A DNA stretch of 64,000 nt from Pectinophora gossypiella (GCF_024362695.1 NC_065421.1:15004598-15068597), one strand, 5' to 3'; positions 32,634-43,199 are shown, counted from the stretch's first letter. Translations and numbers: made by a program. Notes: generated by a model from the letters alone, not told the origin.

Positions 32634-35600
32634 ATGACAGAAGACGTGAAAACACATATGGCTAAACTGGCTGATCAGTCTGGCAAAATTGGAAAGTTGA
32701 TGATAAATAGTAAGAAATGTGCGAAAGCCAAGATTACCAAGGGTTATTTAGAGACACGTCTGGAGACAGCGAACAAATATTGGATGGCCTATACATCAAG
32801 TTATGATTTTGTTACGGCAAATCTTACGACGAAAGAGCTGGAAACATATGACATTAATTTGGAAGAAAATTATCAAACTACTGAGGATGCCTATTTGGAG
32901 CTTAAAAGCTGGATAAAAGATCACATGTATGAGTACCAAAAGCAGGAAGTTCAAGCGCCAGCTCCAGCTTCAATTACGAATACCAATCAAGTTTCTGGAT
33001 TTTCACAATCTAAACCGAGGCTTCCACCGATACCGATACCTACCTTTTCGGGAGATTACAACCAGTGGATGAGTTTTAGAGACTTATATGTTTCTCTTAT
33101 ACACAACGATAGTACATTATCAAAAATTGAAAAACATCATTACTTAAAGGCCAGCTTGTCAGGAGAAGCGGAATTGTTACTCAGAAACTATTCACTTACT
33201 GAAGCCAATTACGATGATGCTTGGAAAAAATTGGGAGATAGGTATAATAACAAAAGAGTAATCGTTAACAATATACTGAATCGTTTATTGAACCAGAAGA
33301 AACTGACTTCGGAATCTCCAAAGGGTATTAAAGATTTATTAGATACAACAAGCCAGTGCCTCGATTCTCTGAAAAATCTGAAAATTGATACATCCTCTTG
33401 GGATGCAATTGTGGTACACATTGTTGTCTCAAAGTTAGACATAGAATCTCACAGGCTGTGGGAACAGTCATTGGAACAGTCTACAGACATCCCGGAGTTT
33501 GACGAATTAACTTCTTATCTTGAGAAACGATTTAGAGCTATGGAGATGATTAATATAACACAAACTAAAGAACCACAACGAAAAGACTTCACTAAACCAG
33601 CACACCTCTCACAAAAAGTTACTACGGTCAAAAGCTTCGCTACTGAACTTGATACTGCTTGCACTTATTGCTCAAAGAATCATTATGTTTGCCACTGTCA
33701 AGATTTTGCTTCACTTACCGTCAATGAGCGTCAAGATTTTGTGAAGAAGAACAGGATTTGTTTTAACTGCCTTGTAAAGGGTCATTCTGTGAATCAATGC
33801 AGACAAAGCACGACGTGCAAAAAATGTGGTCGACGGCATCACACTTTGCTGCATTTTACCAACCCTAACAAGACAAGCTCTTCTGATAATCCTGAACCTG
33901 AACAACGAGAACAAGAAAGCACACCGTCAACCTCTGCTTGCAACCTCAGTGTAAATAAAGCTGAAACCATGGATGGTCAGGTCATTTTAGCGACTGCTGA
34001 AATTGCTGTTGAATCAAGAAATGGTGATACTTACATACTCAGAGCTCTGGTGGATCAAGGGTCGCAGGGTTCATTTATCACTGAAGCTGCCTCACAATTG
34101 TTGAATCTTGAACGCACTCCTGTTAATGGCAAAATCTCTGGTGTTTCAAATTCATCAGTGGTTACCACAAAAGCTATGGTGAAATTAATAATCCACTCTA
34201 CAAAAGATGGTGATACACAATTGGAAGTAGATGCTTATGTACTTAAGAAGCTCACCTCTTTATTGCCTTCCCGTGAATTTCCACAAGACACCTGGCCTTC
34301 AACTATGCAGCTGGATCTTGCTGATCCTAACTTTCACAAGCCAGGGTCTATTGATGTTCTGTTGGGTGCCGACGTGCATGCTAACATAATTCTGGAAGGA
34401 TTACACAAACACGAGTCTCTCATTGCTCTCAACTCTCGCCTTGGTTGGTTGATATCGGGCAGAGTTACACAAACTGAAGCTGCGCAAGAACACAATATGG
34501 TTGTCACTCACACTAAAGTTGACGCAGATCATTTACTGAGACAGTTCTGGGAGATTGAAGAGAATCTACCCCACAAAAAACCTCTGACAGACTTGGAGAT
34601 ACAATGTGAAGAGCATTTTAAGAAAACCCACTCTCGCGTGGACGGCCGTTACGTGCTTCACTTACCTTTCAAAGATGTTCCTCCTATTAATCTTGGTTGC
34701 TCCAAATCTATTGCAGTCAGTCGTCTACAACAAATGGAAAAACGTTTTATACGCAATTCCCAATTTAAGGATGAATATATACAATTTATGAAGCAATACG
34801 AGTCAGCAAATCACATGATTAAAGCACCTGTAAATGAAAGTGATACAATAAACTTACCTTACTACTTACCTCACCATGCTGTCCTTAGACCGACGAGTCT
34901 AAGCACGAAGTTAAGAGTTGTCTTCGATGGAAGTGCTGCACCTGAAAAAGGAAACTCATTAAATGACGAACTTCTAGTTGGACCTCCACTTCAGCAAGAT
35001 ATTAGAGATTTAGTCACAAGATGGAGGCAACACCAATTCTGTCTGGTCGCTGATATTCAGAAAATGTACCGGCAGATCCTAATTGCAAAAGATGATGTCG
35101 ACTTTCAGAGAATCTTATGGCGAGAATCTCCTACACAGCCAATCGAAGAATACCAACTACTTACCGTTACTTATGGTACGTCATGCGCTCCGTACTTAGC
35201 CATACGTACACTTCATCAACTTGCTGAAGACGAAAAGGACGAATATCCAGTTGAAGCGGAAATTTTGAAGACTGATGTGTACATGGATGATCTGATGACT
35301 GGAGCATCTACTGAAGAGAAGGCTGTGTCCCTGCAAAAAGGGCTAACGGAAGTGTTAGCTCGCGGCGGTTTTCCCCTTCACAAGTGGGCATCCAATAGTG
35401 AATCAGTGTTGTGTCAAATACCCGATGATAATAAAGAGTCTCAAAGTGCAGTGAATATCAAAGTGAAGGATACAGTGAAAACGTTAGGTATCACATGGAA
35501 TTCACAAACAGACAATTTTGAATTGAACATTAATTTGACTTGCACTAACAATTGTTTGACCAAACGAAATGTATTATCTGCAATTGCTAAAACCTTTGAC

Positions 35601-36458
35601 CCTCTGGGTTGGCTGACACCTACGATAATAATACTTAAAATTTTTATGCAAAAATTGTGGTTGGCTGGCTTAGAGTGGGATGAAAGGTTGACTGAGGATT
35701 TAGAAATTGAATGGAATACTCACTTACAAAATTTCCTGCATGCTGAAACCATTCAGTTTCCACGATGGCTTGGAGTTTCTGATACCACAATGAAGGTGGA
35801 GCTGCATGGGTTCAGTGATGCTTCTTGTGTTGCTTATGCTGCTGTAGTGTACCTCAGAGTTTGGGACAATGATGTTGATGTCAATGTACATTTAGTCTTG
35901 GCTAAGTCAAAAGTAGCGCCAGTGAAGCAAGTGTCCGTTCCACGTCTCGAACTCTGCGGTGCAGTTCTATTGGCTAAAATGCTTCATCATTTAAAAATGA
36001 TTTTGAAAATTGATGATCACAATGTATATGCTTGGACAGATTCGACCATAGTTTTGGCCTGGTTGCGAAAACCCCCTAACACATGGACTACTTTTGTAGC
36101 CAATCGTACTTCGGAGGTTCTAACACTCACAAACAGTAATCAGTGGCATCATGTTAGTTCGGCGGACAACCCTGCTGATCTCGCCTCCCGAGGAGTTTAT
36201 CCAACTGATTTAGGGAAATCACAACTATGGTGGACTGGCCCAACCTTTTTGCACGAACCCAAAGATATTGTATATCCACGAACCGAAGTCTCTGATACTA
36301 ATTTAGAAGCCAAACACAAGATCAACACAAATGTAAATTTTATGAATGATGACGAAACGAGGTGTTACCTGAAGAGATATTCCAGCTTATCAAAACTGAT
36401 TCGTGTGACTGCATATTGTTTGAGATTTTTAAAGAATTGTAAGACTAAACTAGACTAA
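32634..36458 (+). CDS. BEL/Pao gag-protease-RT-RNase H, cut off by LINE insertion
   Basis: The ATG at 32,634 opens a 1,274-residue frame. Residues about 1-370 are Gag. Zinc knuckles follow at about 340-410 (CFNCLVKGHSVNQC from 376, then a CKKCGRRHH-type motif). The aspartic protease active site is at about 474 (LVDQGSQGSF). The reverse transcriptase has its catalytic YMDD at about 883. RNase H follows (FSDAS at about 1,062, TDST at about 1,138, NPADLASRG at about 1,180). Replication of the element would need all of these with the integrase further right. The last three residues and the stop at 36,456-36,458 belong to the junction with the inserted LINE; the frame resumes at 41,746. Apart from that interruption I see no stop or frameshift. 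The LINE separates integrase from the rest, so this copy is broken. Confidence 0.95.
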   Translation: MTEDVKTHMAKLADQSGKIGKLMINSKKCAKAKITKGYLETRLETANKYWMAYTSSYDFVTANLTTKELETYDINLEENYQTTEDAYLELKSWIKDHMYEYQKQEVQAPAPASITNTNQVSGFSQSKPRLPPIPIPTFSGDYNQWMSFRDLYVSLIHNDSTLSKIEKHHYLKASLSGEAELLLRNYSLTEANYDDAWKKLGDRYNNKRVIVNNILNRLLNQKKLTSESPKGIKDLLDTTSQCLDSLKNLKIDTSSWDAIVVHIVVSKLDIESHRLWEQSLEQSTDIPEFDELTSYLEKRFRAMEMINITQTKEPQRKDFTKPAHLSQKVTTVKSFATELDTACTYCSKNHYVCHCQDFASLTVNERQDFVKKNRICFNCLVKGHSVNQCRQSTTCKKCGRRHHTLLHFTNPNKTSSSDNPEPEQREQESTPSTSACNLSVNKAETMDGQVILATAEIAVESRNGDTYILRALVDQGSQGSFITEAASQLLNLERTPVNGKISGVSNSSVVTTKAMVKLIIHSTKDGDTQLEVDAYVLKKLTSLLPSREFPQDTWPSTMQLDLADPNFHKPGSIDVLLGADVHANIILEGLHKHESLIALNSRLGWLISGRVTQTEAAQEHNMVVTHTKVDADHLLRQFWEIEENLPHKKPLTDLEIQCEEHFKKTHSRVDGRYVLHLPFKDVPPINLGCSKSIAVSRLQQMEKRFIRNSQFKDEYIQFMKQYESANHMIKAPVNESDTINLPYYLPHHAVLRPTSLSTKLRVVFDGSAAPEKGNSLNDELLVGPPLQQDIRDLVTRWRQHQFCLVADIQKMYRQILIAKDDVDFQRILWRESPTQPIEEYQLLTVTYGTSCAPYLAIRTLHQLAEDEKDEYPVEAEILKTDVYMDDLMTGASTEEKAVSLQKGLTEVLARGGFPLHKWASNSESVLCQIPDDNKESQSAVNIKVKDTVKTLGITWNSQTDNFELNINLTCTNNCLTKRNVLSAIAKTFDPLGWLTPTIIILKIFMQKLWLAGLEWDERLTEDLEIEWNTHLQNFLHAETIQFPRWLGVSDTTMKVELHGFSDASCVAYAAVVYLRVWDNDVDVNVHLVLAKSKVAPVKQVSVPRLELCGAVLLAKMLHHLKMILKIDDHNVYAWTDSTIVLAWLRKPPNTWTTFVANRTSEVLTLTNSNQWHHVSSADNPADLASRGVYPTDLGKSQLWWTGPTFLHEPKDIVYPRTEVSDTNLEAKHKINTNVNFMNDDETRCYLKRYSSLSKLIRVTAYCLRFLKNCKTKLD

Positions 36459-37101
36459 ATTTCGGATTTTTGGCTAAATATTTATAAATGATAAATATTT
36501 TTTTCTTCTTTCTAATGCAAAAAGGCGGACTAGTCGTATCTCTTTCATAAATAATAATCATAAGAATAGATAATACAGGATAGGTGGCGTTGGCGTCACG
36601 TAAACATTGACTCTGTGTTATTTTATTTTGAAAAATAGTAAATATTGGAATTTAGACGTATAAGTGTTAAAGAGTTATTACAGACCTTATAAATAACGAG
36701 TACAAGTGTTATCTTAACGTACATCTTAAAATTAAGTGAAATAATTAAATTTATGTTTGAAAAATAACCGGTGACCATTTTGAGGTGATTACAGTGAAAA
36801 TAAATAGAGTGGAATACACATCGGTTTTTTTTAATGGAATACCATGAACAGTGAGTAACGAAACTGTGTCACGTTCGTTATTTAATAATAAAACTGTAAT
36901 AATTTATGAAAACGTTTAACGGATTTTTTTTAATATAGTGAATAGTAACTCCATCTATCGGTGGGAGTAGTCAATATATTGAGAAAAAGAGCGACATCTG
37001 TGGAGGTGAGCTGGAACTTCTGAGAAAGGTGGTTTACTACGATGTACGCGAGTTAGATAGATAGTTTCTAAAAGTTTTCGAAAGAGGGCGCAACGACCTT
37101 T
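36456..37101 (+). promoter_or_regulatory. 5' UTR/internal promoter region of the LINE
   Basis: About 650 bp with no open frame between the insertion point and the ORF1 ATG. Full-length LINEs of this group start transcription from an internal promoter here. No core motif is clear enough to mark. Confidence 0.5.
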
Positions 37102-38616
37102 ATGAAAAGGCTACAGAAGATGGCGCCACCGTGTAATAAATGCAAAAAACAGATCACCGATAGACTACATCTTACATGTAATATTTGCAAACAAATTTTT
37201 CATACTGACTGCGCCAATGTTGGCTCCAAGAGATTTGATTTAATGGAGCCGGCAAAGAAAGGTTCGTGGAAATGTACTCCTTGCATAAAGAGTACGCGTA
37301 CACCCATACCTCCAGCCGCACAAGTTGAAAGAAAAAATGCAAAGAGAGTAGTAAAATGTACAACCTCAACCCCATCATCGAAAACAGGCCAGAATGTAAC
37401 AGGTATAGTACCAGGAGAATCGCTTCAGAAGGAGTTAAGCGAATCAAGTACTAATATGACAATGGCAGTCGCAGCTACAGAGGAGAACATAACGGTGAGA
37501 AACAAATTCAAAATAAACGTGGACGTAGAAAACTCTTTCCAATCTTTGTCGTCAGAAGAATCAGAAGAGGAGAAAATGTCACAGGAAGGTATACTAAATC
37601 AAGACCGTTCAAAGAGAAAAATAAATACAAGTGGAGAACTAAAAGAAATAAAAAAAGCAATGGCATGTATGCAAAGTAAATTAGATAACGCAAATAAACA
37701 AATAGAAGAATTACTTTTAGAGAATTATGGTTTAAAGAAAAAAGTATCAGAATTCGAGAAGTCTATTGAAACTGGCCATATTAAAGATATTTGCAGATCT
37801 CCTTCAGGATCGCCTTTGAAGTCGAAACGATCCAATAAAGCCAAGAAGAAGGGCTTCTCTGATAATTGCCAATCAAAATCAACTCATGAAGATCATATGA
37901 ACAGGGTTCACACAATTGGCAACATCTCTACTCCTGGGGATAACGATCCCACAAACATGGATTCTAACGACGGAAAAACCCCGCTTTTAGATTCGAATAA
38001 TACTGATTGTAATAATATGAAGGAGAGACACATGAAACAAAACCATAGATTGACACCAATTAACTCTACACGGCACAACATATTGCTTTTGGCTGATGAA
38101 TCTGGACGAAATATGCGTAAAATATTAGAAACTCTTACCGGCAGCAACTATAGCGTAGCATCAATTTTAAAACCGTATGCGCCCCTGAGTGAAGTTGTAG
38201 CGGACATTCATACAAAGTGTGTACTGTTTAACGAAAATGATTATGTTATTATAATGGCAGGTTCATACGATAAAAATGTCATCAAATTTCAATCAGCTCT
38301 ATACAGTAGTCTGAATTTTCTATCAAAAACAAATGTTATATTTAGTCAGATTTGTAACAATGAATATTTAAATGTAGATAAACTAAATGAAATTATAAAG
38401 ACAATAAGCTCAAATATCCAGAACTTGCATTATACACAATTAAGTTGTTTTGCTAATTCAAGACTTGACAAATGGAATACCAGCAGATCTTTAGTACTAG
38501 ATATGATATTGATAAACCACAAAAACAAATTACAGTTGTTACCTAAGAATTATAGCGCGAAGATAGACAAGTTCCACGTGTCAACACAGACGGACAACCA
38601 GTTTTTTCGGGATTAA
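37102..38616 (+). CDS. LINE ORF1 protein: PHD-like finger, coiled coil, SGNH-like domain
   Basis: 504 residues from the ATG at 37,102; a second ATG at codon 7 is possible. Residues about 12-63 form a Cys/His cluster of PHD type (CNKCKKQ, then LTCNICKQIFHTDC and WKCTPC). Residues about 178-222 are a Lys/Glu/Leu-rich coiled coil. The C-terminal part from about 326 resembles the esterase-like (SGNH) domain found in ORF1 of CR1-clade elements, beginning HNILLLADESGRNM; the canonical GDS serine block is altered (ADESG), so catalysis is doubtful. The protein presumably binds the element RNA and forms particles. It overlaps the open ORF2 frame by 50 nt at its end. Confidence 0.85.
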   Translation: MKRLQKMAPPCNKCKKQITDRLHLTCNICKQIFHTDCANVGSKRFDLMEPAKKGSWKCTPCIKSTRTPIPPAAQVERKNAKRVVKCTTSTPSSKTGQNVTGIVPGESLQKELSESSTNMTMAVAATEENITVRNKFKINVDVENSFQSLSSEESEEEKMSQEGILNQDRSKRKINTSGELKEIKKAMACMQSKLDNANKQIEELLLENYGLKKKVSEFEKSIETGHIKDICRSPSGSPLKSKRSNKAKKKGFSDNCQSKSTHEDHMNRVHTIGNISTPGDNDPTNMDSNDGKTPLLDSNNTDCNNMKERHMKQNHRLTPINSTRHNILLLADESGRNMRKILETLTGSNYSVASILKPYAPLSEVVADIHTKCVLFNENDYVIIMAGSYDKNVIKFQSALYSSLNFLSKTNVIFSQICNNEYLNVDKLNEIIKTISSNIQNLHYTQLSCFANSRLDKWNTSRSLVLDMILINHKNKLQLLPKNYSAKIDKFHVSTQTDNQFFRD

Positions 38617-41539
38617 GCCTAAGAAGAGTGACAGTAGTAATCGTAAGGGTAATGTTAACATATACTATCAGAATGTCAGGGGACTACGCTCTAAGTTACC
38701 GGTCTTTTATGAGAATATTTCTACTTATTCTGCTGATCTTTGGGCAATTACAGAGAGTGGTTTGAATGAATCAGTTTATGATGGTGAACTGGTACAGAAG
38801 GGATACAGTGTGGTGCGGTGTGACCGCGCAGATGGCCGCAAGCTTGGAGGAGTGATGTTAATCGCTGCTCCAGCCCTCACGCTGCATCCTCTTCCTTTGT
38901 TTAATACGCCTAACCTAGATGACGCTCAATTTGAACTGGTTTGTGTGGATGTTTTGAGACGTAACAAACGCCTATTTACGTGTTGTGTGGCATATATCCC
39001 CCCCAGAAGTAGTTATAACGAATATATGCGTTTATTTAATCTAGTAGAAAGATGTTGTTCCAGTAAACAAAATGTTATATTAATTGGAGATCTTAATTTG
39101 TATTCGTCCCATTTGGACGTGCAATGCTATTATGAGTGTTTCGTATCGCTCTGCGAGTTTCGCCAGTGCAATGTGATAACTAATCGCAATAACCGCTCGT
39201 TGGATGTGGTGCTGTCAAATTTAGATAATTATGAAGTAGATGTTGATGAAGAATGTGATTGTTTAGTTCCCATTGACTCGCATCACCCCCCACTAAATAT
39301 ACTTTGCTCTCCTATTGCTGGATCTGTTCCTTACAAGGAAAAGACTTCTCCGAGGGTTAAATGTAACTCAGGTACTCAGGATTGGAGGAAGAAATGGAAC
39401 TTTTACAAATGTGATTTTTATAAACTATACAACTCACTTAATTTAGTAGACTGGAATTTTTTGTACAAAGTTAATAACGCCCAAGAAGCAGTAAATTGTT
39501 TTTACCTAAAGTTAAATGAAATAATAGATAGTTGCACTCCTAAAAAACAGAATAAATTAAATAATCACACGTATTGTTATCCCGAGTGGTATACAGCTGA
39601 AATTATTAAGGATATAAAAGACAAGGCGAAATGGCATAAGTTATATAAATGTAACGGGTCCAGGTACGAATATGATATGTTTTCTTATCTCCGGGCATTA
39701 ATCAAGCGTAAGGTAAAATGCTCTTATGATAACTATAAGGCTAAAATTGGAAACCAGCTTATTAAAGATCCTAAATCTTTTTGGGCCTTTGTTAATAATA
39801 TAAGAACAAAGAGAAGGAAAGATCATATAACGGAAAATGGTAGGAGTTTGAGTGAAGCTGAGTGTGCAAACGCGTTCGCAGAGTATTTCCGTTCTGTATA
39901 TAAAAGCAACCCCCCGCGACTCGATGCGGCGGAGGCCGCGGCAGCGGCGGGGGTGGCGGGGGAGCGTGTTCATGTGCCGCGACTAAACCTTCGCCAAGTA
40001 CAGGAGGCTCTGCAGCGACTGAAGCCCAAGAGGTCAGCCGGCCCAGATGGAATACCGCCTTACATAGTAAAGGATTGTTCGGAGGCTTTAGCTCAGCCAT
40101 TACTGCATATATTTAATCTATGCATAGGCAACGCTACATATCCTGAACAGTGGAAAGTTACTAGAGTGACTCCTGTACCAAAGGGTGGTCCTGGTACCGA
40201 CGTGTCGGGATATAGGCCCATTGCAGTACTTTCCACGATTGCAAAAGTGTTTGAGTCGATTTTGTATAAAAATATATTCACACAAATTCAACCGCTTCTA
40301 TCCGACTGTCAACACGGATTTCGTCCGGGAAGAGGAACCCATTCAAACCTAATGTGCTTTATGCAGTATACCGCCCCAGCAATGGACGCGAGGGTTGGAG
40401 GACAGGTGGACGTGGCTTATTTTGATTTTCGGAAGGCCTTCGATATTGTTGATAACGACATCCTATTGGCAAAATTAGCCAAGGCCGGATTTACTACAGC
40501 TTTGCTTAACTTTTTCACGAGCTATCTTTCAGACCGTAGGCAATATGTAGACTTTAGTGGTTATACTTCGGAGATGTATCAAACAGCGTCAGGGGTAAGT
40601 CAGGGAAGTAATTTGGGCCCATTAGAGTTTATCATTATGATTAATGACTTACCTAACGTGGTAGAGAAATCAAGATGCTTGTTATTTGCGGACGATCTTA
40701 AATTATTTCTGGAGATCAACAACATTGAAGATTGCGAACATCTACAGAAAGATATAGATAGAGTAGTTCAATGGAGTCAGAACAACAAACTGCTTTTTAA
40801 TAATTCAAAGTGTAGTTTGATGTCTTACACACGCGCGCAGCATCAAGTCTCTTATGATTATAAAATCGATGGAGTGGATTTACCGAGAGTGACGACAGTC
40901 CGTGACCTTGGGGTACAGATATCGCATGATCTTACATTTCGAGATCATATTACGAAAATATGTAAAAGGTCATACAGAAACTTAGGGTTTATCTTGCGCC
41001 AGACAAAAGATTTTAAAAATGTTGTGGTTTTGAAAACATTATACAATGCCTTAGTTAGGAGTCAAATGGAGAGTTGCTCATTAGTGTGGAATCCACATGA
41101 ATTAAAGTATAATCTTATGCTAGAAAGGATCCAAAATAAATTTCTGAGGCACATATACTTTAGGCAATATGGAGTCTTCCCGTATTATCCTTTAATGTAT
41201 CCTACCCTTTTCTTACTTGGGATGGGAGGATATTACAAGCTGGAGGTTAGAAGGAAAGTAGCATTAACTACGTATATTTTTAAGGTATTTCGAGGGGTCC
41301 TGCATAACCCTGCGATCCTACAAGCTATCGGGCTGCAAGTCCCAAATCTACGGTTGAGGCATGGTCCGCGGAACCAAATTTTTTATATACCCAAGAGTCG
41401 CACTAATATAATGAGGCAAGATCCCGTTACCACCGCTCTAAATATATTAAATGAGGTTGCCAAGGAAATAGACCTGTTCAATTGTTCATTGGCGAAGTTC
41501 GCAGAGGCTATAATTAAAATTGTATGTGATAATAGGTAA
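38567..41539 (+). CDS. LINE ORF2 protein: endonuclease and reverse transcriptase
   Basis: The frame is open from 38,567 to a TAG at 41,537-41,539. The first ATG in it is at 38,762, but that start would delete the beginning of the endonuclease (NIYYQNVRGLRSK at about 38,651), so translation must begin upstream without an AUG in this frame. The endonuclease has ITESG, GDLNLYSSH and PIDSHHPPL. The reverse transcriptase has KRSAGPDGIPP, GYRPIAVLS, DFRKAFDIVD, SGVSQGSNLGPL and the catalytic FADDLK (about 40,685). The C-terminal region (RSQMESCSLVWNP) completes it. Target-primed reverse transcription is the expected role. The start coordinate given is the limit of the open frame, not a proven start. 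Confidence 0.9.
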   Translation, partial: TSSTCQHRRTTSFFGIKPKKSDSSNRKGNVNIYYQNVRGLRSKLPVFYENISTYSADLWAITESGLNESVYDGELVQKGYSVVRCDRADGRKLGGVMLIAAPALTLHPLPLFNTPNLDDAQFELVCVDVLRRNKRLFTCCVAYIPPRSSYNEYMRLFNLVERCCSSKQNVILIGDLNLYSSHLDVQCYYECFVSLCEFRQCNVITNRNNRSLDVVLSNLDNYEVDVDEECDCLVPIDSHHPPLNILCSPIAGSVPYKEKTSPRVKCNSGTQDWRKKWNFYKCDFYKLYNSLNLVDWNFLYKVNNAQEAVNCFYLKLNEIIDSCTPKKQNKLNNHTYCYPEWYTAEIIKDIKDKAKWHKLYKCNGSRYEYDMFSYLRALIKRKVKCSYDNYKAKIGNQLIKDPKSFWAFVNNIRTKRRKDHITENGRSLSEAECANAFAEYFRSVYKSNPPRLDAAEAAAAAGVAGERVHVPRLNLRQVQEALQRLKPKRSAGPDGIPPYIVKDCSEALAQPLLHIFNLCIGNATYPEQWKVTRVTPVPKGGPGTDVSGYRPIAVLSTIAKVFESILYKNIFTQIQPLLSDCQHGFRPGRGTHSNLMCFMQYTAPAMDARVGGQVDVAYFDFRKAFDIVDNDILLAKLAKAGFTTALLNFFTSYLSDRRQYVDFSGYTSEMYQTASGVSQGSNLGPLEFIIMINDLPNVVEKSRCLLFADDLKLFLEINNIEDCEHLQKDIDRVVQWSQNNKLLFNNSKCSLMSYTRAQHQVSYDYKIDGVDLPRVTTVRDLGVQISHDLTFRDHITKICKRSYRNLGFILRQTKDFKNVVVLKTLYNALVRSQMESCSLVWNPHELKYNLMLERIQNKFLRHIYFRQYGVFPYYPLMYPTLFLLGMGGYYKLEVRRKVALTTYIFKVFRGVLHNPAILQAIGLQVPNLRLRHGPRNQIFYIPKSRTNIMRQDPVTTALNILNEVAKEIDLFNCSLAKFAEAIIKIVCDNR

Positions 41540-41740
41540 CATATTTGATAAGTTTAGTATCTAGGTATATAAGTATAATATTGTAAATATTGAAATAATA
41601 ATTTAAGTTTATATTAATGTATGTGTCTAAGTTACCGCCTTGGGCATATGCCTGTATGGTAACTTATAGTTGTAATTATTAGATAAATAAATAAATAAAT
41701 AAAATAAATAAATAAATAAATAAAAGACTTCACAAAAGCT
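41540..41740 (+). other. 3' UTR and TAAA-type tail of the LINE
   Basis: About 140 bp of 3' UTR followed by TAAATAAATAAA repeats (41,682-41,724). A tetranucleotide repeat replaces a simple poly(A). Target sequence begins at or before 41,741. Confidence 0.75.
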
Positions 41741-41745
41741 TAGAC

Positions 41746-43134
41746 AAGCCTAACTATTTAACTTGCGCCGAAATAAATAATGCCTTAACGGTTTGTGTTC
41801 GCATGTCACAATCAATCACTTTTGAAAGTGAAATTACTATGTTGTCACAAGACAAACGTGTATTAAAAACCAGTAAGGTTTCTGCTCTTAACCCGTACTT
41901 AGATAACCATAAAGTTCTTCGTGTTGGTGGTCGACTTGTAAATGCAGAGATTTCAAATGATACGAAACATCCTATCATTCTGAGTCACGACTGTGCCCTT
42001 TCCAAATTAATAGTGTTAGAAGCACATTTGAAAACTCTCCATGGAGGACCCCAACTTACACTTAACTATGTTCGGCAGAAATACTGGATAGTGAGAGCTA
42101 AAAGTCTGATCAAATCTGTGACTAAAAAATGTATTCCTTGTTTCAAGCAAAGAGCTGCACCAGTTGTTCCGTTTATGGGAAATTTGCCAAAACATCGAGT
42201 CAAACCTAGTCGTCCCTTTCTCACAAGTGGTGTAGACTTTGCTGGGCCTTTTACTCTGAAACTTTATTCAGGTCGATGTAAAAAGACTTGTAAAGCGTAT
42301 ATTTGTTTATTCATTTGTACCGTCACAAAGGCCATTCATTTGGAGCTGGTCACGGATTTAACTTCTGCTGCCTTTGTCGCAGCTTTTAGGCGATTTACCG
42401 CTCGCCGAGGTCACTGCCAAGATATTTGGAGTGATCACGGTACGAACTTTGTGGGCGCGTCACGCGAGTTGGATCTTGCCTTTAGGGATTCGAAGTCTCA
42501 AGTTGTTGCTGAGATTGCTGAACTCTTGGCTAACGATTTCACCAATTGGAATTTCATTCCCCCCAGTGCTCCGCACTTTGGTGGCCTTTGGGAGTCTGGA
42601 GTAAAGAGCATCAAAGGTCATTTGAAGCGCGTTATTGGACAAACTTATCTCACCTATGAAGAGTTATCTACTCTTTTGACTCAAGTGGAAGCTTGTGTCA
42701 ATTCCCGACCACTTACCTTAGTAAATTCTTCTTTGGATGATCCACCCTTAACTCCTGGACATTTTCTTATAGGGGAACCTTTGATAGGTGTTCCTGGACC
42801 GTCTTTGATTGATGTCAAACTTAGCCCGCTAAATCGTTGGCATATGATACAACGCATGGTTCAATGTCTGTGGCAGCGATGGCAACGTGAATATCTTACG
42901 ACTTTGCAGCATCGTTACAAGTGGAACAACCTTCAACCTGACATTGATGTTGGTACCGTTGTTTTGGTCAAGGACGATCGACTACCTCCTGGAAAATGGC
43001 TTTTGGGACGAGTTGTTCAGAAGCATCCAGGGACAGATGGCATAACTCGAGTTGTTACCTTACAATTTAAAGACAATATTTTCAAAAGACCTATTGCTAA
43101 ACTATGTCCTCTGCCTCTGTCTGACGATATGTAA
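41746..43134 (+). CDS. BEL/Pao integrase part of pol, separated by the LINE
   Basis: The frame resumes right after the LINE and is open to the TAA at 43,132-43,134; the first ATG is at 41,803, but in the original element this would be internal to the polyprotein. An HHCC zinc domain is present (HLKTLHGG, then CIPCFKQ). The DDE core follows: GVDFAGPF, then WSDHGTNFVGA and the Glu in HFGGLWESGVK. A C-terminal segment (GTVVLVKDDRLPPGKWLLGRV) is typical of BEL/Pao and Ty3-type integrases. No other break is seen. Since it now lacks its start and protease, it cannot be made in the normal way from this copy. Confidence 0.93.
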   Translation, partial: KPNYLTCAEINNALTVCVRMSQSITFESEITMLSQDKRVLKTSKVSALNPYLDNHKVLRVGGRLVNAEISNDTKHPIILSHDCALSKLIVLEAHLKTLHGGPQLTLNYVRQKYWIVRAKSLIKSVTKKCIPCFKQRAAPVVPFMGNLPKHRVKPSRPFLTSGVDFAGPFTLKLYSGRCKKTCKAYICLFICTVTKAIHLELVTDLTSAAFVAAFRRFTARRGHCQDIWSDHGTNFVGASRELDLAFRDSKSQVVAEIAELLANDFTNWNFIPPSAPHFGGLWESGVKSIKGHLKRVIGQTYLTYEELSTLLTQVEACVNSRPLTLVNSSLDDPPLTPGHFLIGEPLIGVPGPSLIDVKLSPLNRWHMIQRMVQCLWQRWQREYLTTLQHRYKWNNLQPDIDVGTVVLVKDDRLPPGKWLLGRVVQKHPGTDGITRVVTLQFKDNIFKRPIAKLCPLPLSDDM

Positions 43135-43199
43135 TGCATTTGTTATTTTACACTTCTATTCTATTTCACCTTTCTATGTTAAGGACTTTAGTAGTCCTT

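Larger units (their letters stand above)
36456..41740 (+). mobile_element. Full-length CR1/jockey-group LINE inserted in BEL pol
   Basis: A 5' UTR of about 650 bp, ORF1 with a PHD-like finger, ORF2 with endonuclease and reverse transcriptase, a 200-bp 3' UTR and a TAAA-type tail (41,682-41,724). TAGAC occurs on both sides (36,451-36,455 and 41,741-41,745); taking it as the target duplication restores the BEL reading frame across the gap. AAGACT also occurs on both sides, so the exact ends are uncertain by some 20 bp. Both ORFs are open, so the copy looks young. Clade placement between CR1 and jockey is uncertain. Confidence 0.9.

Noticed and set aside
38762..38764. ATG at 38,762 as the start of LINE ORF2
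   Set aside because: It lies within the endonuclease domain; the conserved N-terminal strand is encoded upstream in the same frame.
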